A DNA stretch of 64,000 nucleotides from Hippopus hippopus (GCA_946811185.2 OX328096.1:68013345-68077344); one strand, 5' to 3'. Counted from the stretch's first letter, positions 13,018 to 26,709 are shown. Numbers and translations: made by a program. The notes: a model not told the origin generated them from the sequence alone.

Positions 13018-13179
13018 GTATGTAATGTATTCAGGGGTAATAGTAGCCTATAAAGAGAGGGAGAAGAAGAAGAAGTAAAAAGAACCTTTGCAACCAGAAA
13101 ATCGCAAAACTCTTGAATCCACACAATCCGCCACAGCCATTTAACTTGTGAAAAGCCTTGAAAGTTTAGTTCTTTGCAT

Positions 13180-13475
13180 GATGTTTTCCGCCATTTTCAA
13201 TATGACTTTGACAGCTAATTCGCGGCGACCAGTGCACCTATCTATACTTTCCTTAGGATCAGGGTCCTTTGACCAGTGTTTCGCACAGCATTCTTTCCAA
13301 GCCACTGACCACTTCCTCACATAAGATAAGTCGAAACAATCATAAGAGGCGAGAGAAAATCGAACCTTGTCGCAATGAATCGCGTCGATACCCAGAAAAT
13401 GTAGTTAAGCTTAGAATCGAACCAGCGACCCTTGGGTTTGGAGCCCCGGATATTACCGACTGATCCCCTGGGCTC
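13180..13475 (-). mobile_element. SINE-E copy
   Basis: Tail attttcaatatgactttgac at the low end, body gcggcgaccagtgcacctat, degenerate tRNA head (cgaaccagcgacccttggg, accgactgatcccctggg) at the high end. Confidence 0.7.
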
Positions 13476-13634
13476 GGCTTGAAGGACTTAAACAGTTAAT
13501 AATAGAAATGAAATCATCACTGTTCGATTAACATAATTCGGTATTAATTCTTGACAGTTTTTAACCCACGATAAGCCAGGGGGATTGAAGATTAAATCAT
13601 AATTTGATGATGCTAACGATATTTTCCAATTAAT

Positions 13635-14150
13635 TCACTCTTTAACAAGCAATCTTGAGTTTTAATAATCTTGAGAGAGAGAGAGAGAGAGAGAGATGGC
13701 TTCTGAAAGCATCGTGGGAAAAGGAGAAAATGCATTTTCTCCTTGTCACACAATGTTTTCCACTCTTCCACCGCCCCTTGGGGGGGGGGGAGTTTTTTTT
13801 TTTAAAAAAGGAAAAAGTAGAAAATAATGGTAACCAGCATTTTTGTTTTTTGTTTTTCTATTCTTTCAAAGACAATTTCCATCGCTTGAGACTTAATCTC
13901 GCAAACTTTTCTGTTCGTGTATTTTACCACAAGTATACTAACAAACTAAACGCAAACATTTCCGTTCGCAAAATGTCTGTAATCGGTAATTCGCAAATTT
14001 TTGGACACGCGTATATAATTATATCCACGTATACAGTAGTTAAAGAGCCTTTCACAACTTTAGTTGCCTTTGCAGCCAGAGTTCAAAACCTGCAGTCTGT
14101 TCTTTGACCTACACTGTCTGCTCTGCGAAGATAGTGCGACGGTGTCTAAG
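13635..14150. repeat. Composite MITE-C with GA run, then MITE-D
   Basis: MITE-C 13635-13935 contains a GA microsatellite (13672-13695) and a G/T run. MITE-D at about 14070-14150. The open frame through it is MITE sequence. Confidence 0.6.
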
Positions 14151-14289
14151 ACAGGACAACGGCAACCTTGAAATTTCAATAATCTTTGTTTTAGTTCTAA
14201 ACTCTCGTAGTGTTGGTTTAAAGATATTTATTTTACATCGATCGAGAAACAAGTTTTTACTAATCTCTCTCGATTCTGATTGTTGGGAA

Positions 14290-14630
14290 CTACACCAGTA
14301 CTCGCGCCGAATGTGTGGCCAATGAACGATACCAAAGTTGGCACCCGCTTCCGGGTATCGAGCTCGGGACCTTTAGCTCGGGTTTTAAGGCCGATGCTAT
14401 ACCACACAACCAAGGACACCACCCAGTGTTATGCCTTATTGTGATACATACGTTTTAAATATTTATTGTCTATTTCAGTAGGCATAAGAAGTAAGATATT
14501 GTTTCTGCAAGGTACATTGCAAAAGTACAAAAGCATGTTCGTGCATTTCCGGATGGATTCATTGTTTCTGCAAGGTATATTGCAAACGTACAAAAGCATG
14601 TTCGTGCATTTCCGGATGGAGTCATTGTCA
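14290..14630. repeat. tRNA-like head and 65-bp tandem duplication
   Basis: tRNA-like minus-strand sequence 14300-14425. Two units of tttctgcaaggtacattgca...catttccggatgga at 14498-14627. Confidence 0.6.
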
Positions 14631-14719
14631 CAATAAGTTATGGCTTAGCTTTATCTGATAATATGTCCATAAGAGAAGATACACATGTATAAATTTGTTT
14701 AAATGCTTAGCTATATATC

Positions 14720-14936
14720 CACACAACTCGCGTTTTAACGGAACGAAAGAGCTTTTGAAAACATTGTGGGAAAAGGAGAAAATGCTGGTAACAGCATTTT
14801 CTTCTTTTCCCGCAATTTTTTTCTGCTCTTGTATAGAAAAACCCCATCTTTTTAGTGACATTTTACTTGTCGTCTGCCAATGCCTTGAATTTGGACAGGT
14901 CTAGAATTTTGTCGTCTGGTAAAGGGTTAAAGTATG
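14720..14936. mobile_element. MITE-C full copy
   Basis: Centre at 14768-14812; ends ctggtaaagggttaa at 14936. Confidence 0.85.
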
Positions 14937-15364
14937 GACGTATTTATGATAGCTAAGATAGCGCAGTGATCTTTCCATGTAAACAAAGTACTGTCTTGAT
15001 AAAGCTGCACATTTATGCACTTCCCAAGGACATTTTGTCTTGATAAGTAATGCATCACGTGACCGAAGTAATCAAGCAATCAAGTTTTAATTTATCGGTT
15101 AATATGACCTTAGAAGGAGATGCACTTGTAAAATTATCTCAGGAACTGGCAGAATTCAATAATATTTGGGAGTAGGTGGAGAAACAACAACAACAACATG
15201 GTTTGTTTATTTTCGGGGGGTGGGTACTTTTTTATTACTAGTAACGCATCCCGCTTTTAAGAAAATCAAAGTAGTAAGCACCATTTTGTCGGTAAATTTT
15301 ACTATGGCGGGAGATGCACTTATAAAACCACTTAAACCTCAAAGCCCTGGAACCGACTTAAGTT

Positions 15365-16435
15365 GTTTTTTTGCATACAGTGCAGATCAAGATGAGACTG
15401 CAGAGAACGTGCAGTCTGATCTTTGATCTGCTCTGTCTGCTACCATGTTACGTACATATATTCTAATGGAAACAACCTTGAAACAGCAATATTATGGGCT
15501 GTTTTTTTTCCCCCAATTCAAAAAGGTCCAAATCATTAATTCAGCGTATAAAGTGTTAAAGAACTGCAGAAAATTTTCGTTGTGACCTTTGTGAGTAGGC
15601 TCGGTATTGACAAACGTCACGTTTTTGCATTTCCTAAGGTATTACTCGAATAAATTGACCTGGAATTGACCTTTATGCAAAGAATAATTAAAGAGTGAAT
15701 GTTAATATCATAGTGTATAATCGCACGGTACGGAAATTCTGTTAACGGTAAATGTCGGGTTTGACCCTTACAGTGCCATAGTCAAAATATTAGAGCTTTG
15801 GTGGATGACATGGATCAAGATCAGACTGCACAGAAAGTGCATCTTAGATCTATGTCACCCGCCACGTATTGCCAATTTAAATCAACAAAATCGTGTTTAT
15901 TTCAGGTATTTTAATATTTTTTAAAGACACGACAAATCTATTAGCCGCATAAGAGTTAAAAATCGTGCACACAGTTCCGCATGCAGACGACATTACCCGA
16001 AGCTAAGTTTGGCCAAAAATTCAAGCATGAAATTTATGGTAATAGAGGTCATTTATTTCATGTCAATTTTTTCGAGTAATACTAGTTATTATATGTAACT
16101 ATCACATGGGTAACCCATGCCATTACGGCAGGTAACCCTCAAAATAGTATGACACGAGTATGCTTTTTTCGGTTTAAATAGCGCCGTTGCTTTTAATCAA
16201 ATATGCCTATTTATTTGTAAAAGCCGCTACTATCGAGCTTCGGCAACAACATGACATGCCCTTGTTTGACTTTTGAGGTTCCTAAATTTGTGGGTTCGAC
16301 ATTAGAAAACTAGGGGTCTATTAAGCAAGCAATTTAAATTACATTCCAAGTCTTGTTTTAATTTATAAAGCAACACAACTTCTGATTGGCTACAAACCAT
16401 CTGGTTTAGCCAATCAGAAATTTTGTTACTTTGAA
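15365..16435. repeat. MITE-D copies and F foldback
   Basis: MITE-D 15370-15440 and 15800-15860. F foldback 16370-16430 (caacacaacttctgattggc). The rest holds no named repeat; the open frame near 16516-16920 lacks any support. Confidence 0.6.
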
Positions 16436-17099
16436 AAAGGTTGATGAATACGGACCCTGGGTCGGTTATCGTGACATCCGGTGATGGATTCTGGGTCAGA
16501 GTGTAAAACGTTTTTTTGAAGCGGCTTTTCCCGAGGTCAGCGTTCCCATATTACATTTCAATCATCTCGTATTATAATTTATTATCACTTTCCCTCAGTT
16601 CGTCGTCATCAAAAGGTACAGTGTGCAATGAATACATACAGCAATGCTTACAAAGTACAATTAGTCATTTTTGTAACTTATCTATCAATGTATTCTTTAA
16701 CCTTTCTGTGCATAATGAATTGCACATAATACATGTACATGTAATCCCTTCGTCAGTGCCCACGACTATTTCTTCGTGTACATTTCCTGGGGGAGTGTCG
16801 TTTGTAACATATTATTTCATTGGTCGAAAACATTGTGCTAGTCCGAAACCAACGGAAAAAATCATACCTCATTCCCGGGTATCGGATTGTAAGTCCATTT
16901 TCCCACGGTCACCTAGGTAAAGTGTAACGAAAACAAGGTACCATGGGTAAACGAAGATGGAATAATCCAAGCACGGCAAAAAGCCTTAAAATGATTCTGT
17001 TTTGTTAAACATGTGCACTTGTACTTTGTTAATCTTTACAAAATGATGCAGATTTAGAATCGTTCTTATGGAAAGCATTGATAGAGTACAAAGCAAGTA

Positions 17100-17630
17100 T
17101 TGTTCTGTTTATAGGATTTCGTTTTGAAAGACTAGTAAAAACTGTGAGAAGAAAAGAAAATGCTGGTAACCAAAGATATTCTTCTTTTTCGACAGATTTT
17201 TTTCCCCCGAAGCATTCCTTCTTGAGGTCGTTAAAACACTGAATTGTTTAGTAAAGTGCTAAACCTCCTTAAAAAAAGTCAGTGTGGTGGCGTTTTATAG
17301 GAAATGCAATATACATAAAAGGAGTATAAAAGATTAATCTTAAGAAAGGAACCCACACCATTGCGTTACTACGTCATTAAAACCGACAGCGTTTCCCTTT
17401 AATTCTTGACCAAACGACATAATTTTAGACTTGTCCAATTTGAAAGCATTAGCATATGACAAATTAAAAGTGACTCAGATTATGGAAACTGTCTGTGGTA
17501 TGGTAGAAAACATTATGGGAAAAAGGAGAAAATGCTGGTTACCAGCATTTTCTCCTTTTCCCACAATGTTTTCAAAAGCTTTCTTCCTCGGGGTCGTTAT
17601 AGCTTGGGATGGTGTGGTAAGGAATTAATA
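17100..17630. repeat. Two MITE-C copies
   Basis: Diverged copy 17115-17265; full copy 17397-17630 with a perfect centre at 17516-17563. Confidence 0.8.
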
Positions 17631-17754
17631 CAGAAATGCAGACCTCGTTCAACCCTTAGAGCCCCGAATTCATGAATTAGACCTTTCCAATTAGGAAAAT
17701 CTCAAAAGATGCTGTTACTTCAAGGTTGTTTAGCCGGAATGTGTGGCCAAGTCG

Positions 17755-18020
17755 CGGACAGTATACATTCAAGATCAGACTGCACGTTCTGTGCAGTCTG
17801 AGCTTGATCTAAACTGCCCGCAAAAGCAACTTCAGCCCGTGATAGGGCTGTAAGAGTCGGAACTTCTTGAAATTTTCAATTTTCGATTTCTTTCCATCTG
17901 TATGGTGGTTATCCCTTACGACCCTTAGGCATTATTAGTTGTTTTTGACGACAGCGTTGATCAAGACCAGACTGCACAGAACGTGCAGTTTGATCTTGGT
18001 TCTACATTTTCCGATATTTA
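17755..18020. repeat. Two MITE-D copies
   Basis: Foldbacks at 17755-17825 and 17950-18015, centres gttctgtgcag / cagaacgtgcag. 18020-18960 contains no gene or repeat I can name. Confidence 0.75.
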
Positions 18021-19032
18021 GATGACATGTTCTGACACAAGACACGTTGAAATTGCAGAAACATGTATGATTTTGTCATTTTTTCAACTGCCTAAATTTA
18101 TCCATTTTCACTGCTTTTATTCGCTCTCAGTGTTGAAGAATTTCAATCAAGAAGTCGCGTGACAAGTGAAGTGCTCGACGTTTAAACTACTACTTTTCCA
18201 GATTAAATTAGATTTGTATTTCTCTTTGTAATAAGTCAGAGTAGAAGAATCTAAGACGTCATGGAAAGTGGTGGGGGGAAGGGGTTAGCGCCCAACTGAG
18301 GTTCATTGACTCTTTGATGTCGTTGCAATGAAAAGCTAAAAAAATAGAAAAATCATGGTGACAGATGGACAAAAGGTGTTTCAAGATCAAGTTCATTTTT
18401 TTCTTACTATTTATGATAAGTCACATTGGAAGAAATGGGGTGTTATACGATTTAAGAAGCCATTGAGAGGGGTTGGAGTAGCCTCTCCAAGAGGTTCACG
18501 GATTCTTTCTCGCCAGTAACGCATTTTGATGTCTTTAAATTGCAAGGCTGATAGAATCATAGCAATAGACAGAAATGAAATAGTGCTTTCTAAGATCACA
18601 TTAGATTTTTCGTTCCCTTTCCATTGGTAGGAATATCAAAATTGGATCTCCCATGTACCAAGAAGTCAATAAAGGGGGAACTTTTGTCTGCGACAGCCCA
18701 ACTTTATCAAACTAGAAATGAATTTTGATTTCTTTACAAAATATGTATTCTTTAGAAAATATGGTGAGAAACAGAGGAAATTCTCTTTTCGTTAACTTGT
18801 TTCAACTTGGGCTATGTTTCCCTCGAAGCTCGTAAAATACAACTAGAAGAACAAAGTAACTGTATTTGATATATTCGGTTACTAAAGACTTGACTATCCG
18901 ACCTCTGGGTGATTCATCGGATAGTTCCGAGCGCTTGCTCGAACCGACCTGCCTCTAGTAGGAAGTGTAGCAGTCTGACCTTGTTCCCATACGGACAGAA
19001 TTTCTGATGATATATTCTATAGGAATCATTTG

Positions 19033-20215
19033 AGCCGTGCTATAGCAAATGGGTGTTTAATGAATCTTCGTGATGCATTGTACCAAGCAAGTCATCACAT
19101 AATTATAGATCTATAGACTCCATTAAAATTGACTAACAACTGACTGAACCCTTAGGTAGCATGGTTCTTTGATAAGCAGAAAAAATACAAATAGCAGAAA
19201 GGTTCGACACATGCGGACAGCGCAGGCTGACCTGGGTCGATACTTTTAGCAGATGCATTTAACCCCCTTTTCACAGAGCATGGCTAATTTATACTATGCC
19301 AGGACATCGAACCTACTCTTTACAAGATGACAAAATAAAAGACTTGTCCAAATTGAAAGCATTTGAATACGACACATTGTACATTATTTAAAAATCAAAA
19401 TTTGTCTTATGATGGGTAGAATATATTGTTGGAAAAGGATTATTAGGACGTTACCAAACGAGGTTTAATGCATCTCCGTGATGCTGGTTGCCCTTAAAAC
19501 TCGGGATTGTATGGTATTAGGGGCTCAAGCGGAATTTTAATAAATCGAATAAACTGATAGGTCGAACTAGTATCTAGGCCCTCCTGATATTCGATAATGT
19601 GGTATTGAAATTATCGAAGTTTTATTGTAGTACAAGCCAAACAATGTCGAACCATTTGAGAGAAAGAAAAATGTATTTTTTTAAATCTTACTGGGAACAG
19701 TGTAGGAAAAAGAACATTTGCTTTATAATACAAGCCTGAAATACACCTAAGGTCATCCTAAGCATTTAAAGGGTTATGAAGTACAAAATGGCCTACGTTC
19801 ATATAGACATAAGAAAAGAGTGCCAGAGTAATAAAGGCTAAGATAAGCCTTTATAATCCTACATATGAACAATGCTCTGTGAAAAGGGTGCTGAATGCAT
19901 CTGCAAAAAGTATTCGACTCATGTCAGCCTGCGCAGTCCGCGCAGGCTGACCTAAGTCGAAACTTTTTGCTATTTGTCAGTTTTCTGTATGCCAAAGGAC
20001 CAATGTACCTCATGATTCAGTCGGTTGTTCGACAAAATAGATTTTATAGATCCATAATTATGTGATGACTAACTTGGTATCATTATCACGGAGATGCATT
20101 AAACCCCCTTTTGCCAGAGCATGGTTCATATATATCTGCCTCTTTTGCCAACTGTGCAGATCAACAACGTGCTGTCAGATCTTTAATCTACGCTGTCTGA
20201 CAATTTGCCGAAATG
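19033..20215. repeat. Two MITE-B copies with MITE-C and D fragments
   Basis: MITE-B 19033-19288 and 19866-20132 (palindrome gcctgcgcagtccgcgcagg near 19927); MITE-C fragment 19308-19525; MITE-D remnant 20145-20215. Confidence 0.75.
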
Positions 20216-20597
20216 ACATCAATTGTTCCTTGTTACTTTAGTCTATGCAACTGACTGATAGTCGGAAAATTCCATTAATTTAGCAGTTTATCTGTTGTTA
20301 TCACGTAGATAAGCATGTCTCTGGATGCCTCGACTCTCGTTATTTCATTTACCGGGATTATGTTATTAGTATTAATGATATTATTTCCACATCTATTCCA
20401 TACTCATCGTTTGTAGTCTTATTACAAGAGTAATAAATATTTCCCATAATGCCTCAGAGACCTCGCTGGTACCCTTCTCAGTATTCGTCTAGTTTGTCGA
20501 TTGCGTCGAAGCAAAGTACCAAAATTCGTGTTTCAAAAGAAGCTGTGAAAAATTTCTTATGAGTAGTTTAGTTTATGCTTATATATAGTTTGAACCG

Positions 20598-21246
20598 TTA
20601 GTCTTTACCAAACGACAAAATTTTACACATGTCCAAATTGAATGCATATGGCAGAAGACAAATTAAACGTGTTGCCTATGATGGAATTTGTATTTGAATG
20701 GATAGAAAACATTGTGGGAAAAGGAGAAAATGCTGGTTACCAGCATTTTCTCCTTTTCTCACATTGTTTTCAGAAGCCTTCTTACCCGGGGCCATTGAAA
20801 CACGAGGTTGTTTAGTAAATGGGTTTTAAATGCCTTTCAAAACTCAAGTTGCTTTTAATTTGAGCATAGATCAAGATCAAACTGCATGCAACAAGCAGTC
20901 TGATCAGCGACCTCAAACTATCTGCTCTGTATAGATGTTCTAGCGGAAAGTAAGCTTAAAATTACAATATTTTGGTTGTTTTTTTTTCCCTATACTTAAC
21001 ATCTTTTATTCGTTGTCGCTCAAAGGCGTTAAATGCAGACATCTTTTGGATGACATTAAATATACTGTCACTGAGGCCAACAAATTTAAAATGGCCTAGA
21101 GACTGGAATTTGTCTGTGAAAGAGTAGAAAAGGTTTTTAGAAAAAGAGAAAATGCTGATTACCAGCATTTTCTCCTTCCCTAACAATGTTTGTAAAAACT
21201 TATTCATCATGTCGCTAAAACCACAGGATGTTTTATAAAGAGTTAA
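20598..21246. repeat. MITE-C, MITE-D, MITE-C in series
   Basis: MITE-C 20598-20836 (centre 20716-20762), MITE-D 20866-20935, MITE-C 20990-21246 (centre near 21150-21180). Confidence 0.8.
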
Positions 21247-22011
21247 GTTATCCTACCACAGGACGGAAGGACGAAGGTTTGATTCCTTTTAGCATAGTCA
21301 GTCGTTCTTGCATTGCCGGCTGGTCAGCCGCAGGCTAGTTTAGTATCACCAAATGCCAATCTGACGTCATGCCAACAAAAAGGATAGTTTTCGAGGAGTA
21401 AATGAACCAAATGCTACTGTCCTGCGCAACAATTTTGAAGTGCAGTCTGATCTTGATCTACACTGTCAGTAAAAAGCACTTTGTACAGTACATATCAGAG
21501 GTTGTTAATTCTCAGACTCAGAGCTCTAAGGTCTGTAATATTCAATTACCCCATCCTGGGACAACCGCAAACTTTTACGAGAAGCAATTTCTAGGCGGCT
21601 CACTCCCTGAGACATTATCGCTACTTATTTATGACCGGACATTCAAAGAATGGTCATTATCGGTCATTTTCCCGTCGATTGAAATCAGAGCCTTCCATGT
21701 ATATTTCTGTTCACCTGGCATTTGTCTTTGCCCTAGAATATGAGGCGGAAATCTTTGGATCGATTCTCTGCAAGAGGTTAGTACTGCAGGCGAAAGAAGG
21801 AAGTAACTGTTTAAGTAGCAACGAGGGATATACGATTGTTTTGCATGAAGGGTACAATATATGTCAAGTAAGGAATTTAAGAGAACTATTAGTTTCAGTC
21901 CGATATTATTCTTATTACCCCCCTGGAAACATATGTTGATTAGACGGTGTCTTAGGCCACTTTCAGTATTATCAACTCGCCTGTTTTCGAAGAAAACGTC
22001 GAGGTATAATT

Positions 22012-22277
22012 GGCTAGCATCACGCGAAAAAGGGGCATTCGAACATTTGCGTAAAGTGTCGTCTCGGATCAGCCTGCGCAGTCCGCGCAGGTTAATCCGA
22101 GACGGCACTTTATGACTTCATTAGATTTTGTTCTTCAGTAGTCTTGCGCAAAACAGAGAATTACATAAAAATGGAATGTGCCGTCTCGGATTAGCCTGCG
22201 CGGACTGCGCAGGCTGATCCGAGACGACACTTTACGCAAATGTCCGAATGCCCCTTTTCGCGTGTTGCAGGCCATAT
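22012..22277. mobile_element. MITE-A copy 3
   Basis: Complete arms and two inner palindromes (about 22070-22090 and 22195-22215). The open frames running into it are repeat translation. A MITE-D fragment is at 21420-21475. Confidence 0.9.
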
Positions 22278-22639
22278 TGTCGTAGCCCTGTCGTCGTCTG
22301 CGTTGCCGTCGTCGTTGTTGTTCTTCAAGAATTCTGACATATTATTATATCTCTGTCAATACTGAAGATATTTATTTCAACCCAAGACTAGCTGTTAACC
22401 ATCAAAAAGGGAACCCATACAACAGGGCAGGTAACCATCAAAATATTTTTGACATAGTTATGTCCCTTTTTCGACTTGGAATTTTTGCTGAAACCAATCT
22501 TTTTCTAAAAGAAACTGCAGCCGAACGTTGGCACTCGCATGCAGAGCTCTTGTTTAAGTCATATTACGGCTACATCTCACATATTTATTCATGTGTTGGG
22601 TTTCGCCAGTGCAAAGCTATAGTGCTCTTATTCCCACGA

Positions 22640-23397
22640 AAAACCCAGTGCTTCGAGCGAGGATCGAATCCAGGGCCTCCAGGTTTTGGAATCCTACATC
22701 TTCACTTTTAACTCTTTACCACCAAAAATTCAGAGTTTTAACGAACCTAAAAAAGACTTTTGAAAATACTGTAGAAAAAGGAGAATATGCTTGTAACCAA
22801 CATTTTCTCATTTCCCACAATATATTCTACTCTATCAAAGATGGAAATCATTATTTGAGCTACATTAATACTTTTTGACACAACTGTGTATCTGAAGTTA
22901 GTTTGTCGTACGAACACTAGCACGCACAAACGAGTGTTAGAACTACCATTTGCATTGACGAACGAATCCCTTTGTATGTAAATTTTGTATGGGTAGCGAA
23001 TTTTGTCATTGTTACCGGATTTAACTCTTATGCTACTGAGAGCGACTCAATGACCTTTTGATCATGGATCTATACTGTCCAATAAGCAGATATTTTCCTC
23101 AAAAAATAAGTTTGAAAAAGCAACGTTCGGGTTTTAACTATCAACTTTAAAGTTTCATTTCACCTATTTTGCAGGTTAAGGGTTAACCCTTGACTAAACG
23201 ATGAAATTTTGGACTGGACCAAAATGAAAGCATTTGCAGACAACGAATTCAACATTTCTCAATTGGCAAGATTCGTCTTTAGCAGGACCGAAAACATAGT
23301 GGGAAAAGGAGAAAATGCTGGTTATCAGCATTTTCTCCTTTTCCCACAATATTTCAAAGGCCGTCAAAATTCGGGATTTTGTGGTAAAGAGTTAAGA
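22640..23397. repeat. tRNA-like fragment and two MITE-C copies
   Basis: tRNA-like gatcgaatccagggcctcc at about 22645-22705. MITE-C 22708-22880 (3' short) and 23188-23397 with a perfect centre at 23299-23348. Confidence 0.7.
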
Positions 23398-23654
23398 AAA
23401 AACAGGTTACTAAATATTTAGGGTAAAGGAACAAAGTGCAATTGTTAATTTCAGATAAGCATCGTGTTTATTTCTGTTATGATAAATCGCACTTCATCAG
23501 TCAATCTGTCAAACACAGATGGAACCTTCAGGCGACTTGGCTGACCTTTATCGGCCTTTTCGATCCATATAGCTGCGACTCGAGTGAGTAAGTTCTGTTT
23601 TGGAAATACGTATGGCTTTAACCGTTTTATTGCCAGTGACGATTTAAAAGGTTT

Positions 23655-24465
23655 TTGCGGGCGGTGTAGATCAAGATCAGACTGAACAGGACCTGCAGTT
23701 TGATCTTGGACCTACCTTCTCCGCTACCTGATACCAACTTTGACCATAATCAATTTCAATAGCAGTGGAAATCTACTTTAGGACCTCAAAAAAGTGATTT
23801 TTTGAGATGGTAATGGGAAAGTTAATAAGCAAAATATGGGAAGTTGGGGAGAGCTCTGGAGAGAAGGAGAGAGACAATCAGACAGACAGACGGATTGACG
23901 GACGAAGGGGACGAACGGATGGATAAACGAGTGTAGCTTTAATATCAGACTGTAAAATCTCCACTAACGAAGGTACAAAAAATAATGGAGGTATTTAAGA
24001 TTATCGCGTAAAAACGGGTTCGGGTTATTTAATCAAGACAGAATTGGTTGGAGTACTCAACCAAGAAAGTAATTTTAGTATGTCTCGAAGGCGTCTGTCT
24101 CCAAAAATTAAAAAGAAACGGCCATATTTATTTACATCCACGATGATCAATTAGCTGTATTCACAGGATAGTTTACAAAGGGTATTTAAAACATTTGCTT
24201 ACCCTCAAAGGATAGTTGCGGAAGAAATTTGAAGGTGCGTCATCTAGGGCCACTGACCTGTCACGTCCATTACGTATTGTTACTGAACTACATGATCACA
24301 TTTTGTAAGGCGCAATTTCACCTTTTACAAAGATGTTTTCAAAGGCATCCGCTGAATTTTGCTTCCAGGATGTATAAAGGTTAAGTTGGGTACCAATGGA
24401 CGCAGACCTTGGTCAGACTTCATGAACATAAATAGTCTGATCTTGATTAACACAGCTTACGATTT
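23655..24465. repeat. MITE-D copies and GA/CAGA simple repeat
   Basis: MITE-D 23658-23725 and 24405-24465; low complexity 23855-23925. Nothing else identified. Confidence 0.6.
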
Positions 24466-24507
24466 GTAACACACGTACATCGGGCGTAAGACTTCGCAAT
24501 ATTTAGG

Positions 24508-24792
24508 ATCTACTTGTTTGTTTGTTTGTATAGAAGTTTAACGCCGTTTCAACAGCTTAGGTCATATCACGGCGGTCAGTGTAGTGAGTACACCTATGCA
24601 TATGTTTCCTAGCTTTTGTACACCAGTACTGACACAACTTTCTTACCTAGCCAATGACTATTTTTCTCACATGCATCAGAGGTAAGAGGTGAAAAGTCGC
24701 CGGAAAGAAAGTTTTGCCTCAACCAGGTGTCGAACTCACAATCACCAGGTCACGAGTCAGATACACTAACCACTGGGCTACCCGGCCGTGCT
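24508..24792 (-). mobile_element. SINE-E copy
   Basis: Tail agtttaacgccgtttcaaca at the low end, body ggcggtcagtgtagtgagta, head tgtcgaactcacaatcacc...accactgggctacccggcc. Confidence 0.75.
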
Positions 24793-24819
24793 ATGTTGTG
24801 AGGAGGTTGAATTTCATTG

Positions 24820-25190
24820 ATTAACCCTTTACCACAAAGTTCCGAGTTTTAACAACCATAGGAATGAAAGCTTTTAAAAACCTTGTGGGAATCCGCATTT
24901 TCTCTTTTCTTATAATGTTTTCTTTCCTTTCTAAGACAATTTAGACCATAAAGCCACAATTCTATTAATGGCTTGCAACACGCAAAAAGAGGCATTCGGA
25001 CATTTGTGTAAAGTGTCGTCTCGGATCAGCCTGCGTAGTCCGCGCAGGCTAATCCGAGACGGCACTTTACGACTACATTAGATTTTTTGCTACAGTAGAC
25101 TTACACAAAACAGAAAATTCCATAAAAACGGAATGTGCCGTCTCAGATTAGCCTGCGCGGACTGCGCAGGCTGATCCGAGACGACACTTA
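24820..25190. repeat. MITE-C fragment and truncated MITE-A
   Basis: MITE-C fragment 24820-24960. MITE-A copy 4 at 24969-25190 lacks its right outer arm. Confidence 0.75.
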
Positions 25191-25257
25191 ATTATTCTGA
25201 TAAATCAATTAACCTGATAAATCGTTTTAAGCCTTATCCTGCTATATAACTAACATA

Positions 25258-25590
25258 AAACTTTCAAGCCGATAGTAAACATCCAAATTTTGCTGTTTCA
25301 AACGTATTTTTGGGAGAAAAGATATCTCCTGATCGGACAGTGTAGATCCAAGATCAGACTGCACGTTCTGTGCAGTCTGATCTTGATCCACACTGTCCAC
25401 TAAAGGTCGGTGAGTCGCGCTTAGCAGCCTAAGGGTTTATGGAAATCTGAAGCCAACAGTGAAAACCAAAATGTTCTGATTTCAAATTTATTTTTGTCGA
25501 AAAATGTCACCGTATCGGACAGTGTAGATCGAAAACCAATCTGCTCATTTTATGAAGTCTGGTCTTGATCTATTCTATCCGCTGAACCGC
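25258..25590. repeat. Two long MITE-D copies
   Basis: Foldbacks 25335-25402 and 25517-25580 sit in a longer unit (aaactttcaagccgatagta ... gagtcgcgcttagcagcc) that recurs at 57825-57995 and 62815-63000. Confidence 0.75.
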
Positions 25591-25794
25591 ACTATCTAGC
25601 GTTTTAATCAGCCAAATAGTGAAACACGGATACTTCAAAGTGTCCCAAGTATAGTGTGTACAGTAGACAATCGATGGTTCGAGTTTAGGCAGGCAAGAAA
25701 CACGGTCGAATAATCAGTGATAAATATTTTCGAAAACTTGATTATAACATATTCAGATTTTTGCATCACGTGGAAAGATATCAACCTATTCTTT

Positions 25795-26692
25795 TAACCC
25801 TTTACCGCACACTCCTTTGTTTAAACGCCCTAAAGAAGATAGCTTTTTGAAACATTGTGGGAAATGGAGGAAATGCTTGTTACCAGCATTTTCTCCATTT
25901 CCCTCAATGTTTTCCACAGGCGATCAGAGAACTTCAGCTCATTTTTTTTTAAAGTCCAAAATTCTCTTATGCAGATGTTATCAATTTAGAATAGACTAAA
26001 GGTCTGGCTAAGGGTTAAATAAATAAACCAGTCTTCCACCTCCTATGTTATGGGTGCCCCAAAAATGCAGTGCATTGATTCAGCCAGCAACTTACTCAAT
26101 CAAATTTGCAATTTTGTGCCCAGAATTTGTGTTGTTTTCAATCAAAGATGGAAGAGGGTTTTTTTTTTTGATACAATTAGTTGGATTTTTTTATTTCCTC
26201 CGAAATAATTGGAAAATATAATTTTCTAATTTGAAGAAACGAATTAGTTGAAAATTTTTCCTTTCGTTCGATGACGCTTCAAACGTCGCCTGCTGCGAGA
26301 CGGTAAAAAATGATCGTCTACTGTAAAACAGTTTATCAGTAGAAGTTAGATACTACAGCTTCTGATAAAAACAGAATTACCCCTCACCAAACAATTCTGG
26401 TTTTAACGACAATGGAGAAAAAGGGGTTTTAAAAACATTGTGGGAAAACGAGAAAATGCTGGTAACCAGCATTTTCTCCTTTTGCCACAATGTTTTTTAT
26501 TCATTGGAAGACGATTTTCATAATTTGAGTCACGTTTAATTTGTTGTCTGCAACTTATTTCCACAGCCGGAAAAGGAGAAAATGCTGGTTACAAACACTT
26601 TCTCCTTTCCCGACAATATTTTCTGTTCACTCGAAGGCAAACTAATAATTCGAGTCAAATGAAAATTGTTGTCAACAAATGCTTTAAAAATG
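25795..26692. repeat. Three MITE-C copies, the last broken by the Polinton
   Basis: Copies at 25795-26016, 26378-26570 (centre 26441-26488) and 26571-26692. The last is the integration site and continues after 42429. Confidence 0.8.
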
Positions 26693-26698
26693 GACGCG
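26693..26698. repeat. Left target-site duplication (gacgcg)
   Basis: Six bases directly before the AG terminus, identical to 42424-42429. Length matches Polinton integration. Confidence 0.85.
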
Positions 26699-26709
26699 AG
26701 TAGTAAAGG

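Noticed and set aside
21629..22115. Overlapping 84-159-aa open frames
   Set aside because: Run into MITE-A on both strands; no domain or conserved composition.
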